From: Promethearchaeota archaeon
Lineage (GTDB): Archaea > Asgardarchaeota > Lokiarchaeia > Sigyniarchaeales > SOKP01
Direction: 5' to 3'
DNA: 64,000 nt
NCBI GenBank assembly: GCA_008080735.1
Contig: SHMW01000014.1
Coordinates: 1 to 64,000 of the forward strand
Part shown: in pieces, positions 36,063-45,375 of the stretch
Layout: each line of letters starts with the position of its first letter
Numbering within the stretch: position 1 is the stretch's first letter
Position numbers and translations under genes: made by a program
Notes under the pieces: model-generated
What the model was told of the DNA's origin: nothing
Databases searched by the model: none
Seen by the model: only the letters and a program-made list of their open reading frames with translations

Positions 36063-36396
36063 ATCACCCGAGACATTTTTTAACGTGTTTGTTATATTCT
36101 TTAAGATGAATATTATGCTTGATATTTATTTTAGAACCCCCAACAAATACAAAGCCTTACCTCTTCTAAATATTCTATATTGGACCAAATGCTATTAAAC
36201 AATATAAAAGATATTCCTTTTAAATTTAGTTTAATTAAAAAATCACGCATTGAAATCATTCCCACCTCATAAACAAAAAATAAACACTTTCATCTCTAAT
36301 AATCATTAATCTTAGGTACTATAAAAATATAAAATAGGAGATATTTAATTTTAATCATATTGAAAAAATCAAAGAAAAAAAAGATTCGTTTCAAAA
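36063..36396. other. gap between kinase and receiver genes
   Basis: No gene, RNA or repeat is visible in these 334 bases. It probably holds the receiver promoter on the minus strand. Confidence 0.45.
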
Positions 36397-37950
36397 CTAA
36401 AGAAAGGGCTCCATTTCTGGAAAACGAAGCAAAAATCGAGTTCCTTGGGTGGGATCTTGCTCAAATCTGTTTTTAATTATGATTTTCCCACTAAATTTTT
36501 CTACAATTGCTTTGATTAGCATAAAACCTAATCCAATCCCCTCATATCGATTGTAATTAATGCTTTTTTGTGAAATATCATCTATCAATTTTTGGGGAAT
36601 TCCAACTCCATTATCTACAAATTCGATGTTTATGAATTTACCATCATTATTGATAACTTTCGATATATTAATTTGAATTTCTATTAGATCATTTTTGTTA
36701 TGTAATACAGAGTTTAGAAGAAGATTATAGAACAAATGTTCTATTAAATTATTACCTTTTATAAAATAGTTTTTTTCCCCTTGATCCATAATTATTGCAA
36801 CATTTTGATTATACTTTATATTATTTCTGAGTTTTTTAATTGATTTTTTTAAATAATCAAAAAGATTGATGGGAATAAATCTATCTGACTTTTCTTCTAA
36901 TTTTGATAGAATATCCACGTTTGTACTTAAATTTCCCCCTCTGACGACTTGTTTCTCAATAATCTTAAGAATCTCTGTGAAATGTTCCGATTTATAAGTG
37001 TCGTTCGAATAAAAATCCAATAATTCCATTGATGTGCAAATATTTTGGAGGATATTATTGATATCATGAGAAAAGATATCGCGATACAAATCTATTTGGG
37101 TATATGCCTCTCTATAGCTTCTCTGGGATTTTTCTAACCGCTTCTTAGTACGGATCTCTTCTGTAATATCATCAATCGTACTGATGATATTCACCAATTC
37201 ATTACTATCATCAAATAATGGCACGGAATTAATTGAGAGATATTTTAATTCTCCAGATGAATTTTTAATACAATGTTGAATGTTAAGGGCTGGTTTTTTT
37301 GTTGTCAAAACTCGGTTATACGGTAATTTCTCTTCTGGAAATGGATTGCCATTAAAATCGGTAATAAACCAATCTTCAGAATTATATTGTCGTTTTAAAA
37401 CTTCGTTTTTATTAATACCGAAAATTTCTCCTGCACGCTTGTTAGAAAATACAATATTTCCCTCAATATCTAAAACCGTAATAGCTATAGGGCTTGTGTC
37501 AGTGATTTTATGCATTAATTTTGTTCTATTTAACAGCTCTTTTTCTAAATCTGTCCATTCAGTGATGTTTATTGTATATTCTATCGCCCCAATTATATTT
37601 CCATCCTTACCTTTAACGGGATAACCTTTAATTAACCAGCCTCTTCCATCATAGGTGGTTTGTTGCCCTATTTCTGACTTGCCAGATTCTAACGCGGCTT
37701 CTACGGGGCAATTCTCGCAAGAAGTCTTACTCTTTGCCCACACTTTATAACATTTCTTGCCTATTATATCGCTTAGGTTGACATGTATCGAGTCGGTAGC
37801 GACTTTATTTGCCCATAGAATCCTGTGGGCTTTATCTTGAAAAACTGTATGCTCAATAAGGTTGTGAAGTATCTGTTCATCTTTTAGATTAAAAAAATTC
37901 CTATCTTCTGAATGGTTTCCTTTTTGGTCAGTTGGTTTAATATACTTCAC
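36397..37950 (-). CDS. two-PAS sensor histidine kinase (HDINN-type H-box), near receiver
   Basis: This 517-aa cytoplasmic kinase has a cysteine-containing PAS (about 25-135; KKCYKVWAKSKTSCENCP, like the kinase at 8976), a second PAS (about 140-265), a coiled coil, the H-box IFSHDINNILQNI with His295, and a HATPase domain. The N-box YNLLLNSVLHN and G1 DNGVGIP are standard, and G2 is GIGLGFMLI. The C-terminal tail is more divergent than in the other kinases. It is the only kinase here with a receiver gene downstream on the same strand. The start is GTG at 37950. Confidence 0.88.
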   Translation of the reverse strand: MKYIKPTDQKGNHSEDRNFFNLKDEQILHNLIEHTVFQDKAHRILWANKVATDSIHVNLSDIIGKKCYKVWAKSKTSCENCPVEAALESGKSEIGQQTTYDGRGWLIKGYPVKGKDGNIIGAIEYTINITEWTDLEKELLNRTKLMHKITDTSPIAITVLDIEGNIVFSNKRAGEIFGINKNEVLKRQYNSEDWFITDFNGNPFPEEKLPYNRVLTTKKPALNIQHCIKNSSGELKYLSINSVPLFDDSNELVNIISTIDDITEEIRTKKRLEKSQRSYREAYTQIDLYRDIFSHDINNILQNICTSMELLDFYSNDTYKSEHFTEILKIIEKQVVRGGNLSTNVDILSKLEEKSDRFIPINLFDYLKKSIKKLRNNIKYNQNVAIIMDQGEKNYFIKGNNLIEHLFYNLLLNSVLHNKNDLIEIQINISKVINNDGKFINIEFVDNGVGIPQKLIDDISQKSINYNRYEGIGLGFMLIKAIVEKFSGKIIIKNRFEQDPTQGTRFLLRFPEMEPFL

Positions 37951-38100
37951 CCAAGAATCACTTTTTAGTCAAGCTTCACAGCCCAATATAAATAAATGTA
38001 CATACTAAATATTAAAAGTTAATTCTTACAAATTAATAATCGAAATCAAGAAAAATTATTTCCTACTATTAATTATAATATTAAAATTAAGTGAGAAACG

Positions 38101-39351
38101 ATGAATGATTTAGGTCCGAAAAAAAAGACATACAAAAACATTCTGCTTATGTACTCCGGCGGATTGGATACCAGCACGATTCTAAAGTGGCTCCAAGAAA
38201 ACTATAATGCTGATGTATATACATTTACCGCAGATTTGGGCCAAGAATTTGCCGATCCCACGAGGTTTAAGGAAATTGAAGAAAAGGCGAAAAAGTTAGG
38301 TGCTAAAAAACATTTCACTGTTGATTTAAAAGATATATTTTTCAAAGAGTATATTGTGCCTACAATTAAAGCTAATGGGTTATATCAAGGAATATATCCC
38401 TTAAGTACAGCAGTTGGCAGACCATTAATCGCAATTGAAGCTGTAAAAATTGCGAAGAATGAAAATATTGAAGCATTAGCTCATGGCTGTACGGGAAAGG
38501 GGAACGATCAAATCAGAATTAATACGACGGCTAATGCCTATGCACCTGAAATTGAAGTGCTGCAACCACTTATTGAATGGAATATGGGTCGCGACGAGGA
38601 GATAAAATATGCTGAGCAACACGGTATTCAAATTCAAAATCAAAATAAAAAGTATAGTACAGATGAAAATCTATTCGGTAGGAGCGCAGAGTGTGATATT
38701 TTAGAGCATCCAGAAATAGAACCTCCTGAGGATTCGAAAGCATGGACAGTTGCTCCAGAAAAGGCACCCAATACCGCCGAATACATTACTATAAATTTTG
38801 AAGAGGGTATTCCAGTAGGTTTAAACGGTGAAATGATGAATGGAGTTGAATTGATAAGACAATTGCATGAAATAGGATGTAAACATGGAATCGGACGGAT
38901 TGAACATATGGAAGATAGAGCCATTGGATTAAAATCCCGAGAAACATATGAGGTTCCAGCTGCACTAATTCTAATAAAAGCTCATAAGGATTTAGAGAAA
39001 TATGTTTGCACCAAACATGAAAACTCCTTTAAACAATTGGTAGATCAGAGATGGACAGAATTAGCATATGAAGGATTATGGGTTGACCCCCTAAGAGAAG
39101 CACTTGAGGCTTTTATTAATGAGATCAATATGAAAGTGACGGGAAGCGTCAAGGTTAAATTATTCAAGGGATCAGCAAACGTGGTCGCACGAGAGTCACC
39201 CTATGGCATTTATGATCTAAACTTAGCTACATACGACACTGACAGTTCATTCAACCAGAAATTAAGCTATGGGTTTATTCCTTTATGGGGGTTGCAAAGC
39301 CGGATGGGATTCATTACCAAACGAAAATTAAAACAAGAAAAAAAGAAATAA
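38101..39351 (+). CDS. argG: argininosuccinate synthase
   Basis: This ATP-dependent ligase joins citrulline and aspartate in arginine synthesis (416 aa, typical length). The N-terminal ATP-pyrophosphatase motif LLMYSGGLDTSTILKWL (near residue 16), HGCTGKGNDQIR (about 123), the citrulline/aspartate-binding NLFGRSAECD and EGIPVGLNG are all family signatures. A GTGAG ribosome binding site lies five bases before the ATG at 38101. argH and other arginine genes are not seen nearby. It heads the amino-acid biosynthesis block that includes dapA, dapB, lysA and dapF, although argG and dapA are separated by 165 bases and a T-rich run. Confidence 0.95.
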   Translation: MNDLGPKKKTYKNILLMYSGGLDTSTILKWLQENYNADVYTFTADLGQEFADPTRFKEIEEKAKKLGAKKHFTVDLKDIFFKEYIVPTIKANGLYQGIYPLSTAVGRPLIAIEAVKIAKNENIEALAHGCTGKGNDQIRINTTANAYAPEIEVLQPLIEWNMGRDEEIKYAEQHGIQIQNQNKKYSTDENLFGRSAECDILEHPEIEPPEDSKAWTVAPEKAPNTAEYITINFEEGIPVGLNGEMMNGVELIRQLHEIGCKHGIGRIEHMEDRAIGLKSRETYEVPAALILIKAHKDLEKYVCTKHENSFKQLVDQRWTELAYEGLWVDPLREALEAFINEINMKVTGSVKVKLFKGSANVVARESPYGIYDLNLATYDTDSSFNQKLSYGFIPLWGLQSRMGFITKRKLKQEKKK

Positions 39352-39364
39352 CTCCATTTCTATT

Positions 39365-39388
39365 ATTATTATTTTCTCTTTTTATCTT
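39365..39388 (+). terminator. T-rich terminator after argG
   Basis: TATTATTATTATTTTCTC and more T-rich sequence follow the argG stop within 15 bases, before a new promoter. Confidence 0.4.
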
Positions 39389-39459
39389 CGATCTATAGTT
39401 CCAACCGAATAATTTTGCTAATTTTTATTCAAAAAAATGAATAACAATTTAAATTATCT

Positions 39460-39475
39460 CAAATATTTATATAAG
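39460..39475 (+). promoter_or_regulatory. TATA-type promoter of dapA
   Basis: The sequence CAAATATTTATATAAG has a good TATA core (TTTATATA, 39466-39473), about 25 bases before the expected transcription start. GAGAGG at 39501-39506 follows as the ribosome binding site of the ATG at 39517. Confidence 0.55.
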
Positions 39476-39516
39476 AACAAAGAAAAGGAAACTATAATAC
39501 GAGAGGAAATATAGTT

Positions 39517-40425
39517 ATGAACCTAAAAAAATTATCAGAGTCATTGGGTATAACTTTCACCGCGATGATTACTCCGTTTAAAGAAGATATGGAAATAGAC
39601 GAGGAAAAGTATCGGGAATTCATTCGTTTCCAGATTGATAATGGATGCAACCCATTAACAATGGGGACTACTGGAGAGAGCGCAACCCTCTCACACGATG
39701 AACATCATAAAGCGATTGACATAACAATTGACGAAGCGAGAAAAAGCGCAAAAGATCCCTTCGTTTTAGCAGGTACTGGAAGTAACTCAACCAAAGAAGC
39801 AATTTCTTTAAGTCAATATGCTGAGAAAGCAGGCGCAGACGGATTATTAATAGTCGTCCCATATTATAACAAACCAGTACAACACTCACTTTATGACCAT
39901 TATGCTACCATCGCGGATGCGGTATCAACCCCAATTATTCTTTATAATGTTCCAAGTAGGACAGGTCGAAATTTAGAACCAGAAACAGTATCTAAATTGG
40001 CATATGCAAAAGAAAATATAGTAGGGATTAAATGTGCGAGTGGAGATATTCATCAGATTACCAGAATAATCAAATCTACTCCCGACGAATTTCTAGTTTT
40101 AAGTGGTGATGATCCCTTGACCTATCATTTGATGGCATTAGGCGGCAGAGGTGTCGTTAGTGTCGCATCAAACATCATTCCAAAACGGATATCGGAGTTT
40201 ATAAACTCAATGGGAGAAAATAATTGGATTAAAGCAAGACGAGAGCAATTGGAATTATATGATCTGTTTAAAATTCTATTTATAGAAACTAATCCTGGTC
40301 CAGTTAAATATGCGGCTGAATTAATAGGTATCATGGACGGTAGTATGAGATTACCTCTTACCCCTCCTTTAGACGAAAATAAAGAAAAAATAAAAGCAGT
40401 TTTAGACCAACTTAATTTAATTTAA
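39517..40425 (+). CDS. dapA: 4-hydroxy-tetrahydrodipicolinate synthase
   Basis: This class I aldolase condenses pyruvate and aspartate semialdehyde in lysine/diaminopimelate synthesis (302 aa, typical). The substrate-binding TMGTTGESATLSHDEH near residue 46, YYNKPVQHSLYDHY near 110, YNVPSRTGRN with the catalytic Tyr near 148, and the Schiff-base lysine in GIKCASGD near 176 are all present. A TATA box and GAGAGG site lie upstream. dapB follows 18 bases later, so these first two steps of the pathway are co-transcribed. Confidence 0.93.
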   Translation: MNLKKLSESLGITFTAMITPFKEDMEIDEEKYREFIRFQIDNGCNPLTMGTTGESATLSHDEHHKAIDITIDEARKSAKDPFVLAGTGSNSTKEAISLSQYAEKAGADGLLIVVPYYNKPVQHSLYDHYATIADAVSTPIILYNVPSRTGRNLEPETVSKLAYAKENIVGIKCASGDIHQITRIIKSTPDEFLVLSGDDPLTYHLMALGGRGVVSVASNIIPKRISEFINSMGENNWIKARREQLELYDLFKILFIETNPGPVKYAAELIGIMDGSMRLPLTPPLDENKEKIKAVLDQLNLI

Positions 40426-40443
40426 ATTTCTATTTTTTTAGAG

Positions 40444-41277
40444 ATGGTTTTAATGTTAAAATTATTAGTATTTGGACCTTCTGGGTCTATGGGAACACTT
40501 ATATCTCGATTAGCTTTACAAGATGAAGAGATAAAAATAGTTGCGGCTTGTGATGTAAAAAATATAGGTGAGAAATTAGCTGACGTCATTGGGAGTTCAG
40601 ATCCCAATAATATTATCATAACTGATAGTACGGATCTTGATAAAATCATTAAAGAAACCCAACCTGATGTTGCGGTTGACTTTACAGTGGCAGAAGCAAC
40701 AGAAGCAAATTCAATAATATGTGTTGAGAATGGTATCTCATGTATAATAGGTACGACGGGATTATCCGAGGAATTCCTAATTAAATTCAAAACCAAGGTC
40801 GAGGAAAATAATGTTCCCGCGGTTTTATCCTCCAATATGGCTACTGGGGTCAATGTGTACTTTAAAATGATTTCAATTATTTCAAAATACCTTCAAGATT
40901 GGGATATAGAGATTATCGAAGCGCATCATCATCGGAAAGTTGATTCACCTAGTGGGACGGCTCTGACTCTCGGGGAAATCATTTCTGAGGCCATTAATTG
41001 TGATTTTGACGAAGTGGCAAAATTTGGTAGAGATAAAGGCCCAAATAAGCGTGAAATCGGAGCGAAAAATGAGATCGGCGTTCATTCAATAAGGGCGGGA
41101 GATATTGTGGGAGATCATATCGTACTCTATGCTGGCTCGGGCGAGAGGATCGAGTTCAAACATCAAGCTCATAGTAGAGATTGCTTTGCCACCGGAGCAA
41201 TAAAGGCTATAAAATTTATTGTAAACCAAACAGAGCCGAAAATTTTTGAAATGAGGGATGTCTTGTCTTTAAGATAA
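40444..41277 (+). CDS. dapB: 4-hydroxy-tetrahydrodipicolinate reductase
   Basis: This NAD(P)H-dependent reductase performs the second committed step of diaminopimelate synthesis (277 aa). The nucleotide-binding loop is VFGPSGSMG near residue 9 (family usually GxxGxMG), followed by ATGVNVYFKMI and EAHHHRKVDSPSGTAL near residue 160, the catalytic His/Lys signature. The C-terminal GERIEFKHQAHSRDCFATGA is also typical. Two in-frame ATGs (40444 and 40453) are possible starts; the second places the nucleotide-binding strand closer to the N-terminus. It follows dapA by 18 bases. A T-run follows the stop. Confidence 0.93.
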   Translation: MVLMLKLLVFGPSGSMGTLISRLALQDEEIKIVAACDVKNIGEKLADVIGSSDPNNIIITDSTDLDKIIKETQPDVAVDFTVAEATEANSIICVENGISCIIGTTGLSEEFLIKFKTKVEENNVPAVLSSNMATGVNVYFKMISIISKYLQDWDIEIIEAHHHRKVDSPSGTALTLGEIISEAINCDFDEVAKFGRDKGPNKREIGAKNEIGVHSIRAGDIVGDHIVLYAGSGERIEFKHQAHSRDCFATGAIKAIKFIVNQTEPKIFEMRDVLSLR

Positions 41278-41278
41278 A

Positions 41279-41307
41279 TTTTTTTTTTAAAATCTTTTTT
41301 TCATTTA
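41279..41307 (+). terminator. T-rich terminator after dapB
   Basis: A run of about ten T residues begins two bases after the dapB stop, then AAAATC and another seven T residues. This ends the dapA-dapB operon. Confidence 0.5.
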
Positions 41308-41417
41308 TTCTAATGCTGATATCCACTATCTAATTTTAATTAGATAGTAATGAATCAAAGAATTTTTTTGGAAATGCTCATTACAATAATTATTGAATTT
41401 TTTGTCTTTTTATTGAT

Positions 41418-42926
41418 GTGAATTTTTTCATGGAAAATCATGGGATTAAAGATTTTATCGAGACTTATTATAGCCTTATTTTAATTATAGCTATTATAAT
41501 ATTGGTTTCACTAACAAATCTTGTTAATTTTTTGTTATTCCATACTATTACAGAGCTTTTTAGTATTGTTATTGCGATAAGTATTTTTATTCTTGGGTGG
41601 CATACTCAACAATATACAAACTCACAGTTCTTTATTCGGTTCGGAATCGGTGCGGTTTTTGTTGCGATAATAGATTTACTGCATACTCTTTCTTATGAAG
41701 GTTTGGGTATTTTTAGACAATATGATGCCAACCTTCCTACTCAATTATGGATCTTAGGGCGTTATATACAATCGAGTTCATTTATTATTGCTTTAATCCC
41801 TTTCTCCATTAAAAAAGATCATTATTACTTAATTCTTCTTTATGGTATTGCTAGCATAATGCTCATAACTAGCATTTTCACTGGAATTTTTCCCGACTGT
41901 TATATTTCGGGTATAGGGCTGACACCTTTCAAAATCATTAGTGAATATATAATAATTTTGCTTCTCGCGATTGCTATACTCATACTCTATTTGGAAAAGA
42001 GGAACTACTCAAAGGATCTCTCTATATTAATCAGTTTATCTCTCCTCTCAACTATTGTATCAGAATTCGCATTTACTTTATACATTAATGTCTATGGTTT
42101 TTCTAATTTCATTGGACATATTTTTAAGATTTTATCCTTCTTTTTTATCTATGTTGGGGTTATCCAGATAGGATTAAAAGATCCAATGCGAGTTTTATTT
42201 AGACAGCTAAAAGAGAGAGAAGAATCGCTAAATCAAGCCTATAATCGTACTAATTTTTATAAAAATTTATTTGCACACGATATAAATAATATTTTCCAAA
42301 ATATTCTCTCCTCCTTGGAACTTTACGATTTGGAGGGAAAAAATATTGAGAAATATCATGATAGTATAAAAAATCAATTAATTCGAGGAAATAAATTAGT
42401 TAAAAATGTGATAAAACTTACCGAGCTTGATGAATATAAAGAAGAATTAAAAAAGATGAGTCTTCACCAAGCACTCGAACATGCGATCTCATTTTTAAAG
42501 GAAAGCTATTCTAACAAAAGTATTAAAATAGATTTAAATCTTCCTGAAGAACCAATAAAGATACAAGCTAATGAACTCATAAACGATATTTTTGAGAACA
42601 TTTTAATCAATGCGGTCAAATATAATCAAAATAATCTTATAAAAATTAAGATAAAGACTTCGATAATAACTAAGAAAAACCAGCAGTATTCTAAAATACA
42701 GTTCATTGATAATGGAATTGGAATACATCCTTCAAGGAGAGAAGAAATTTTTAAAACGGACATCCAAAAGACTTCAAAAACAAAAGGATTGGGTTTGGGA
42801 CTTTCCCTCGTAAAGAAAGTAATCGAGCTCTATAATGGAGATCTTTGGGTAGAGTCTCGAGTGGAAGGTGAGTATGAAAAAGGAAGTAATTTTGTCCTTA
42901 TCATACCGCTAGCTGAAGAGAAATAA
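41418..42926 (+). CDS. membrane sensor histidine kinase, MASE3-like (HDINN-type H-box)
   Basis: This is the only membrane-bound kinase of the window. The first 260 residues contain about seven hydrophobic helices with motifs resembling the MASE3 sensor domain (GWHTQQYTNSQFFIRFGIG, IDLLHTLSYEGL). A short linker is followed by the H-box LFAHDINNIFQNI with His287 and a HATPase domain (N-box ENILINAVKYN, G1 DNGIGIH, G2 GLGLGLSLV). The linker YNRTNFYKN resembles the other kinases. The start is GTG at 41418 or ATG at 41430. It sits between dapB and lysA genes without operon linkage, so it is probably an insertion in the biosynthetic block. Confidence 0.85.
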   Translation: MNFFMENHGIKDFIETYYSLILIIAIIILVSLTNLVNFLLFHTITELFSIVIAISIFILGWHTQQYTNSQFFIRFGIGAVFVAIIDLLHTLSYEGLGIFRQYDANLPTQLWILGRYIQSSSFIIALIPFSIKKDHYYLILLYGIASIMLITSIFTGIFPDCYISGIGLTPFKIISEYIIILLLAIAILILYLEKRNYSKDLSILISLSLLSTIVSEFAFTLYINVYGFSNFIGHIFKILSFFFIYVGVIQIGLKDPMRVLFRQLKEREESLNQAYNRTNFYKNLFAHDINNIFQNILSSLELYDLEGKNIEKYHDSIKNQLIRGNKLVKNVIKLTELDEYKEELKKMSLHQALEHAISFLKESYSNKSIKIDLNLPEEPIKIQANELINDIFENILINAVKYNQNNLIKIKIKTSIITKKNQQYSKIQFIDNGIGIHPSRREEIFKTDIQKTSKTKGLGLGLSLVKKVIELYNGDLWVESRVEGEYEKGSNFVLIIPLAEEK

Positions 42927-42947
42927 GAGCAAATTCTGTTAATATCT

Positions 42948-44261
42948 TTAATTAAGATGTTTTGGAACTTTTTGTTTCTTGATAAGATCCTTAAATTCCT
43001 CAGCTTCACGAATAATATAGGATTTTTTACCCTTTATCAATACTTCAGGTGCTCTTGGTCTGGAATTATATACACTTGACATAACAAAACCATAGGCTCC
43101 TGAATCAAGGATTGCCAAATAGTCTTCTTCAATCGGCTCTGGAAATTTTCTGTTCTTCCCCAATATATCTCCAGATTCACATATTGGTCCCGCAATGTCA
43201 TATTCTTTTACATCCGAATTTTCATGTATCTGACAAGGAATAATATGATGATAAGAACCATACATAGTTGGTCTGATTAAAGTATTAAAACCTGCATCTA
43301 CCCCGAGGAATTTTTTATACCCATTATCCTTTTTTGTATTGATTTGAGTGAGAATAATTCCAGCTTCAGCAACAATGAATCGACCAGGTTCAATTTTTAT
43401 TACAGGTTTGCCTATCTTATGCTGCTCAAGCAAATCTACCATTGGCTTAATAACGATTTCTTTATATTTATCTAAATCCAGTGGTTCTTGTTCGGGATTA
43501 TATGGAATTCCTAATCCCCCTCCAAAATCTATGAACTCGAACTTAATATCAAGTGTGTCTGCTAAATTCATTACAATATCAATATATTTCCCAATTGCTT
43601 TTTCATAATCGGTTGCATCAATAATCCCAGATCCTATATGAATATGTGTACCAAATCGAGTAAATCCATAATCTTTCGCTTTTTTATATGCTTCAATAAC
43701 TTGATTATTTAATATTCCGAACTTAATTTCTCTTCCCGCGGTAATTGTATGTGCGTGATGTCCCGCCCCAAATTCAGGATTGATCCTAAATGAAATCGCA
43801 CCTTTCTCTTTCCCCAAATCTTCATAAATTCTCGTCAATCTGTCTAACTGGCTAATGCTATCTAAGTTAATACCAACACCATTCTCAATAGCGTATCGAA
43901 AATCTTCATTAGTAAACATATTTCCAGTATATAATATCTTATCCGACGGAAATCCCGCTTTCAAAGAAAGAAAAACCTCCCCAGCAGAACTACAATCTAC
44001 ACTGGCACCTTCAGAATTAAGGATCTTAAGCACAGAGAGGTTTGAGTTTGCTTTAACTGCATAATGAATCTCATTATTCGTATATACGGAATCCAAGAGC
44101 TCTTTCAGAACGTTATATCTCTCTCTGATTATAATTTCATTTATAACATATACAGGAGTTCCATATTGCTCAGCTAAATCATTACATCGGATATTACCGT
44201 AAAAAAGCTCATTGTTTTTGTACTCAAGATCTTTTCTTTTTAACCAATCTTTTTTATTCAT
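42948..44261 (-). CDS. lysA: diaminopimelate decarboxylase
   Basis: This PLP enzyme forms L-lysine from meso-diaminopimelate (437 aa). The PLP lysine is in HYAVKANSNLSVL near residue 65, followed by THIHIGSGI near 200, DFGGGLGIPY near 242, EPGRFIVAEAG near 295 and the substrate-binding CESGDILG near 360. These are the family's standard motifs. It lies downstream of dapF on the same strand (gap 58 bases), so dapF-lysA form a two-gene unit opposite to dapA-dapB. Start at ATG 44261. Confidence 0.95.
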   Translation of the reverse strand: MNKKDWLKRKDLEYKNNELFYGNIRCNDLAEQYGTPVYVINEIIIRERYNVLKELLDSVYTNNEIHYAVKANSNLSVLKILNSEGASVDCSSAGEVFLSLKAGFPSDKILYTGNMFTNEDFRYAIENGVGINLDSISQLDRLTRIYEDLGKEKGAISFRINPEFGAGHHAHTITAGREIKFGILNNQVIEAYKKAKDYGFTRFGTHIHIGSGIIDATDYEKAIGKYIDIVMNLADTLDIKFEFIDFGGGLGIPYNPEQEPLDLDKYKEIVIKPMVDLLEQHKIGKPVIKIEPGRFIVAEAGIILTQINTKKDNGYKKFLGVDAGFNTLIRPTMYGSYHHIIPCQIHENSDVKEYDIAGPICESGDILGKNRKFPEPIEEDYLAILDSGAYGFVMSSVYNSRPRAPEVLIKGKKSYIIREAEEFKDLIKKQKVPKHLN

Positions 44262-44319
44262 TTTAAAATTTTTTAATTATACTTATTTTTGATTAAACCA
44301 ATATAAGGTACAAAATATT

Positions 44320-45207
44320 CTAGAATTCAAGTTGTTTTATTTGGCCTATAAAAACCCTTTCTACGGGTCCTTCCATAAGAACATTTTCTCCATCGAAACT
44401 AATAATAAGATCCCCTCCATCATTATGGACAACCACTGATTCACCTCTTTTAAATTTCCCAAGGATCACTCCCGCCACAATGGAGGCACAACTACCCGTT
44501 CCGCAAGAATTGGTAATACCAACCCCTCGCTCAAAGACCCTTACTGTACATTCATGTGGTGAGATGACTTTCACAAATTCAACGTTAGTCTTATTTGGAA
44601 AGCGTTTATGAGTTTCTATCGCAGAACCATATTTATTCAAGTCATTATCATCTAATTGCTCGTCTACAAAAATCACCGCATGTGGATTTCCCATTGAAAC
44701 TGCTGAAATATTAAAAATCTTATCCAAGACGGGGAGAGCTTCGTTAATACATTCGAAGGAATCATTCTTATCAGGAATAATTGGAATTTCTTCACATTGT
44801 AATATAGGTTCTCCCATATTTATTTCCACGCTTGTCACCTCCTCAACTTCTGCTAGCTTTAATCTAGCATGGATAATACCCTTTAAAGTTTCAACATCAA
44901 ATTCTTGTGATTTTATGATATTATGTTCATAGATGTATTTAGAGAAACATCGAATCCCGTTACCGCACATCTCCGCCTCGGTTCCGTCATTATTAAAAAT
45001 TCTCATCTTAATTTCTGCTATTTGGGAATCACATACATATATTAGCCCGTCAGCACCGATAGAAAAATGCCATTCACAGAGTTTCTCCGCTAGTTTCGCC
45101 TTTTTATTTTCCGGAATTTGGAGTTCGAGATCATTCACAATAATATAATCATTCCCTAATCCGTGAAATTTTTCAAACTCAAAATTTTGTAGAATAAACC
45201 TTTCCAT
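44320..45207 (-). CDS. dapF: diaminopimelate epimerase
   Basis: This cofactor-independent racemase converts LL- to meso-diaminopimelate (295 aa). Its two catalytic cysteines are visible in AEMCGNGIRCFSKYI and GVGITNSCGTGSCAS; the start FEKFHGLGNDYIIVND is also diagnostic. An N-terminal extension of about ten residues precedes that motif, so the ATG at 45207 could be too early, but no better start is seen. The gene is followed by lysA, so the two form a unit for the last two steps of lysine synthesis by the diaminopimelate route. Confidence 0.95.
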   Translation of the reverse strand: MERFILQNFEFEKFHGLGNDYIIVNDLELQIPENKKAKLAEKLCEWHFSIGADGLIYVCDSQIAEIKMRIFNNDGTEAEMCGNGIRCFSKYIYEHNIIKSQEFDVETLKGIIHARLKLAEVEEVTSVEINMGEPILQCEEIPIIPDKNDSFECINEALPVLDKIFNISAVSMGNPHAVIFVDEQLDDNDLNKYGSAIETHKRFPNKTNVEFVKVISPHECTVRVFERGVGITNSCGTGSCASIVAGVILGKFKRGESVVVHNDGGDLIISFDGENVLMEGPVERVFIGQIKQLEF

Positions 45208-45375
45208 ATTTTCAATTTTATAGTAGTAGTATAATTTATTAAAAATAGTTCCAAAAAAATTTCTATTATGGATTGAAACCTATTCTTGAATGTATGGTAA
45301 ATAAAAATTTAAGCAATTGATTATTTTCTAAATCAAAGATTTATCATTTAGAGACTTTCTTGTTGATTTAGAAAA

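Noticed and set aside
36063..36396. A possible small gene between the kinase and receiver
   Set aside because: No frame of more than a few dozen codons with a start and coding-like sequence was found.
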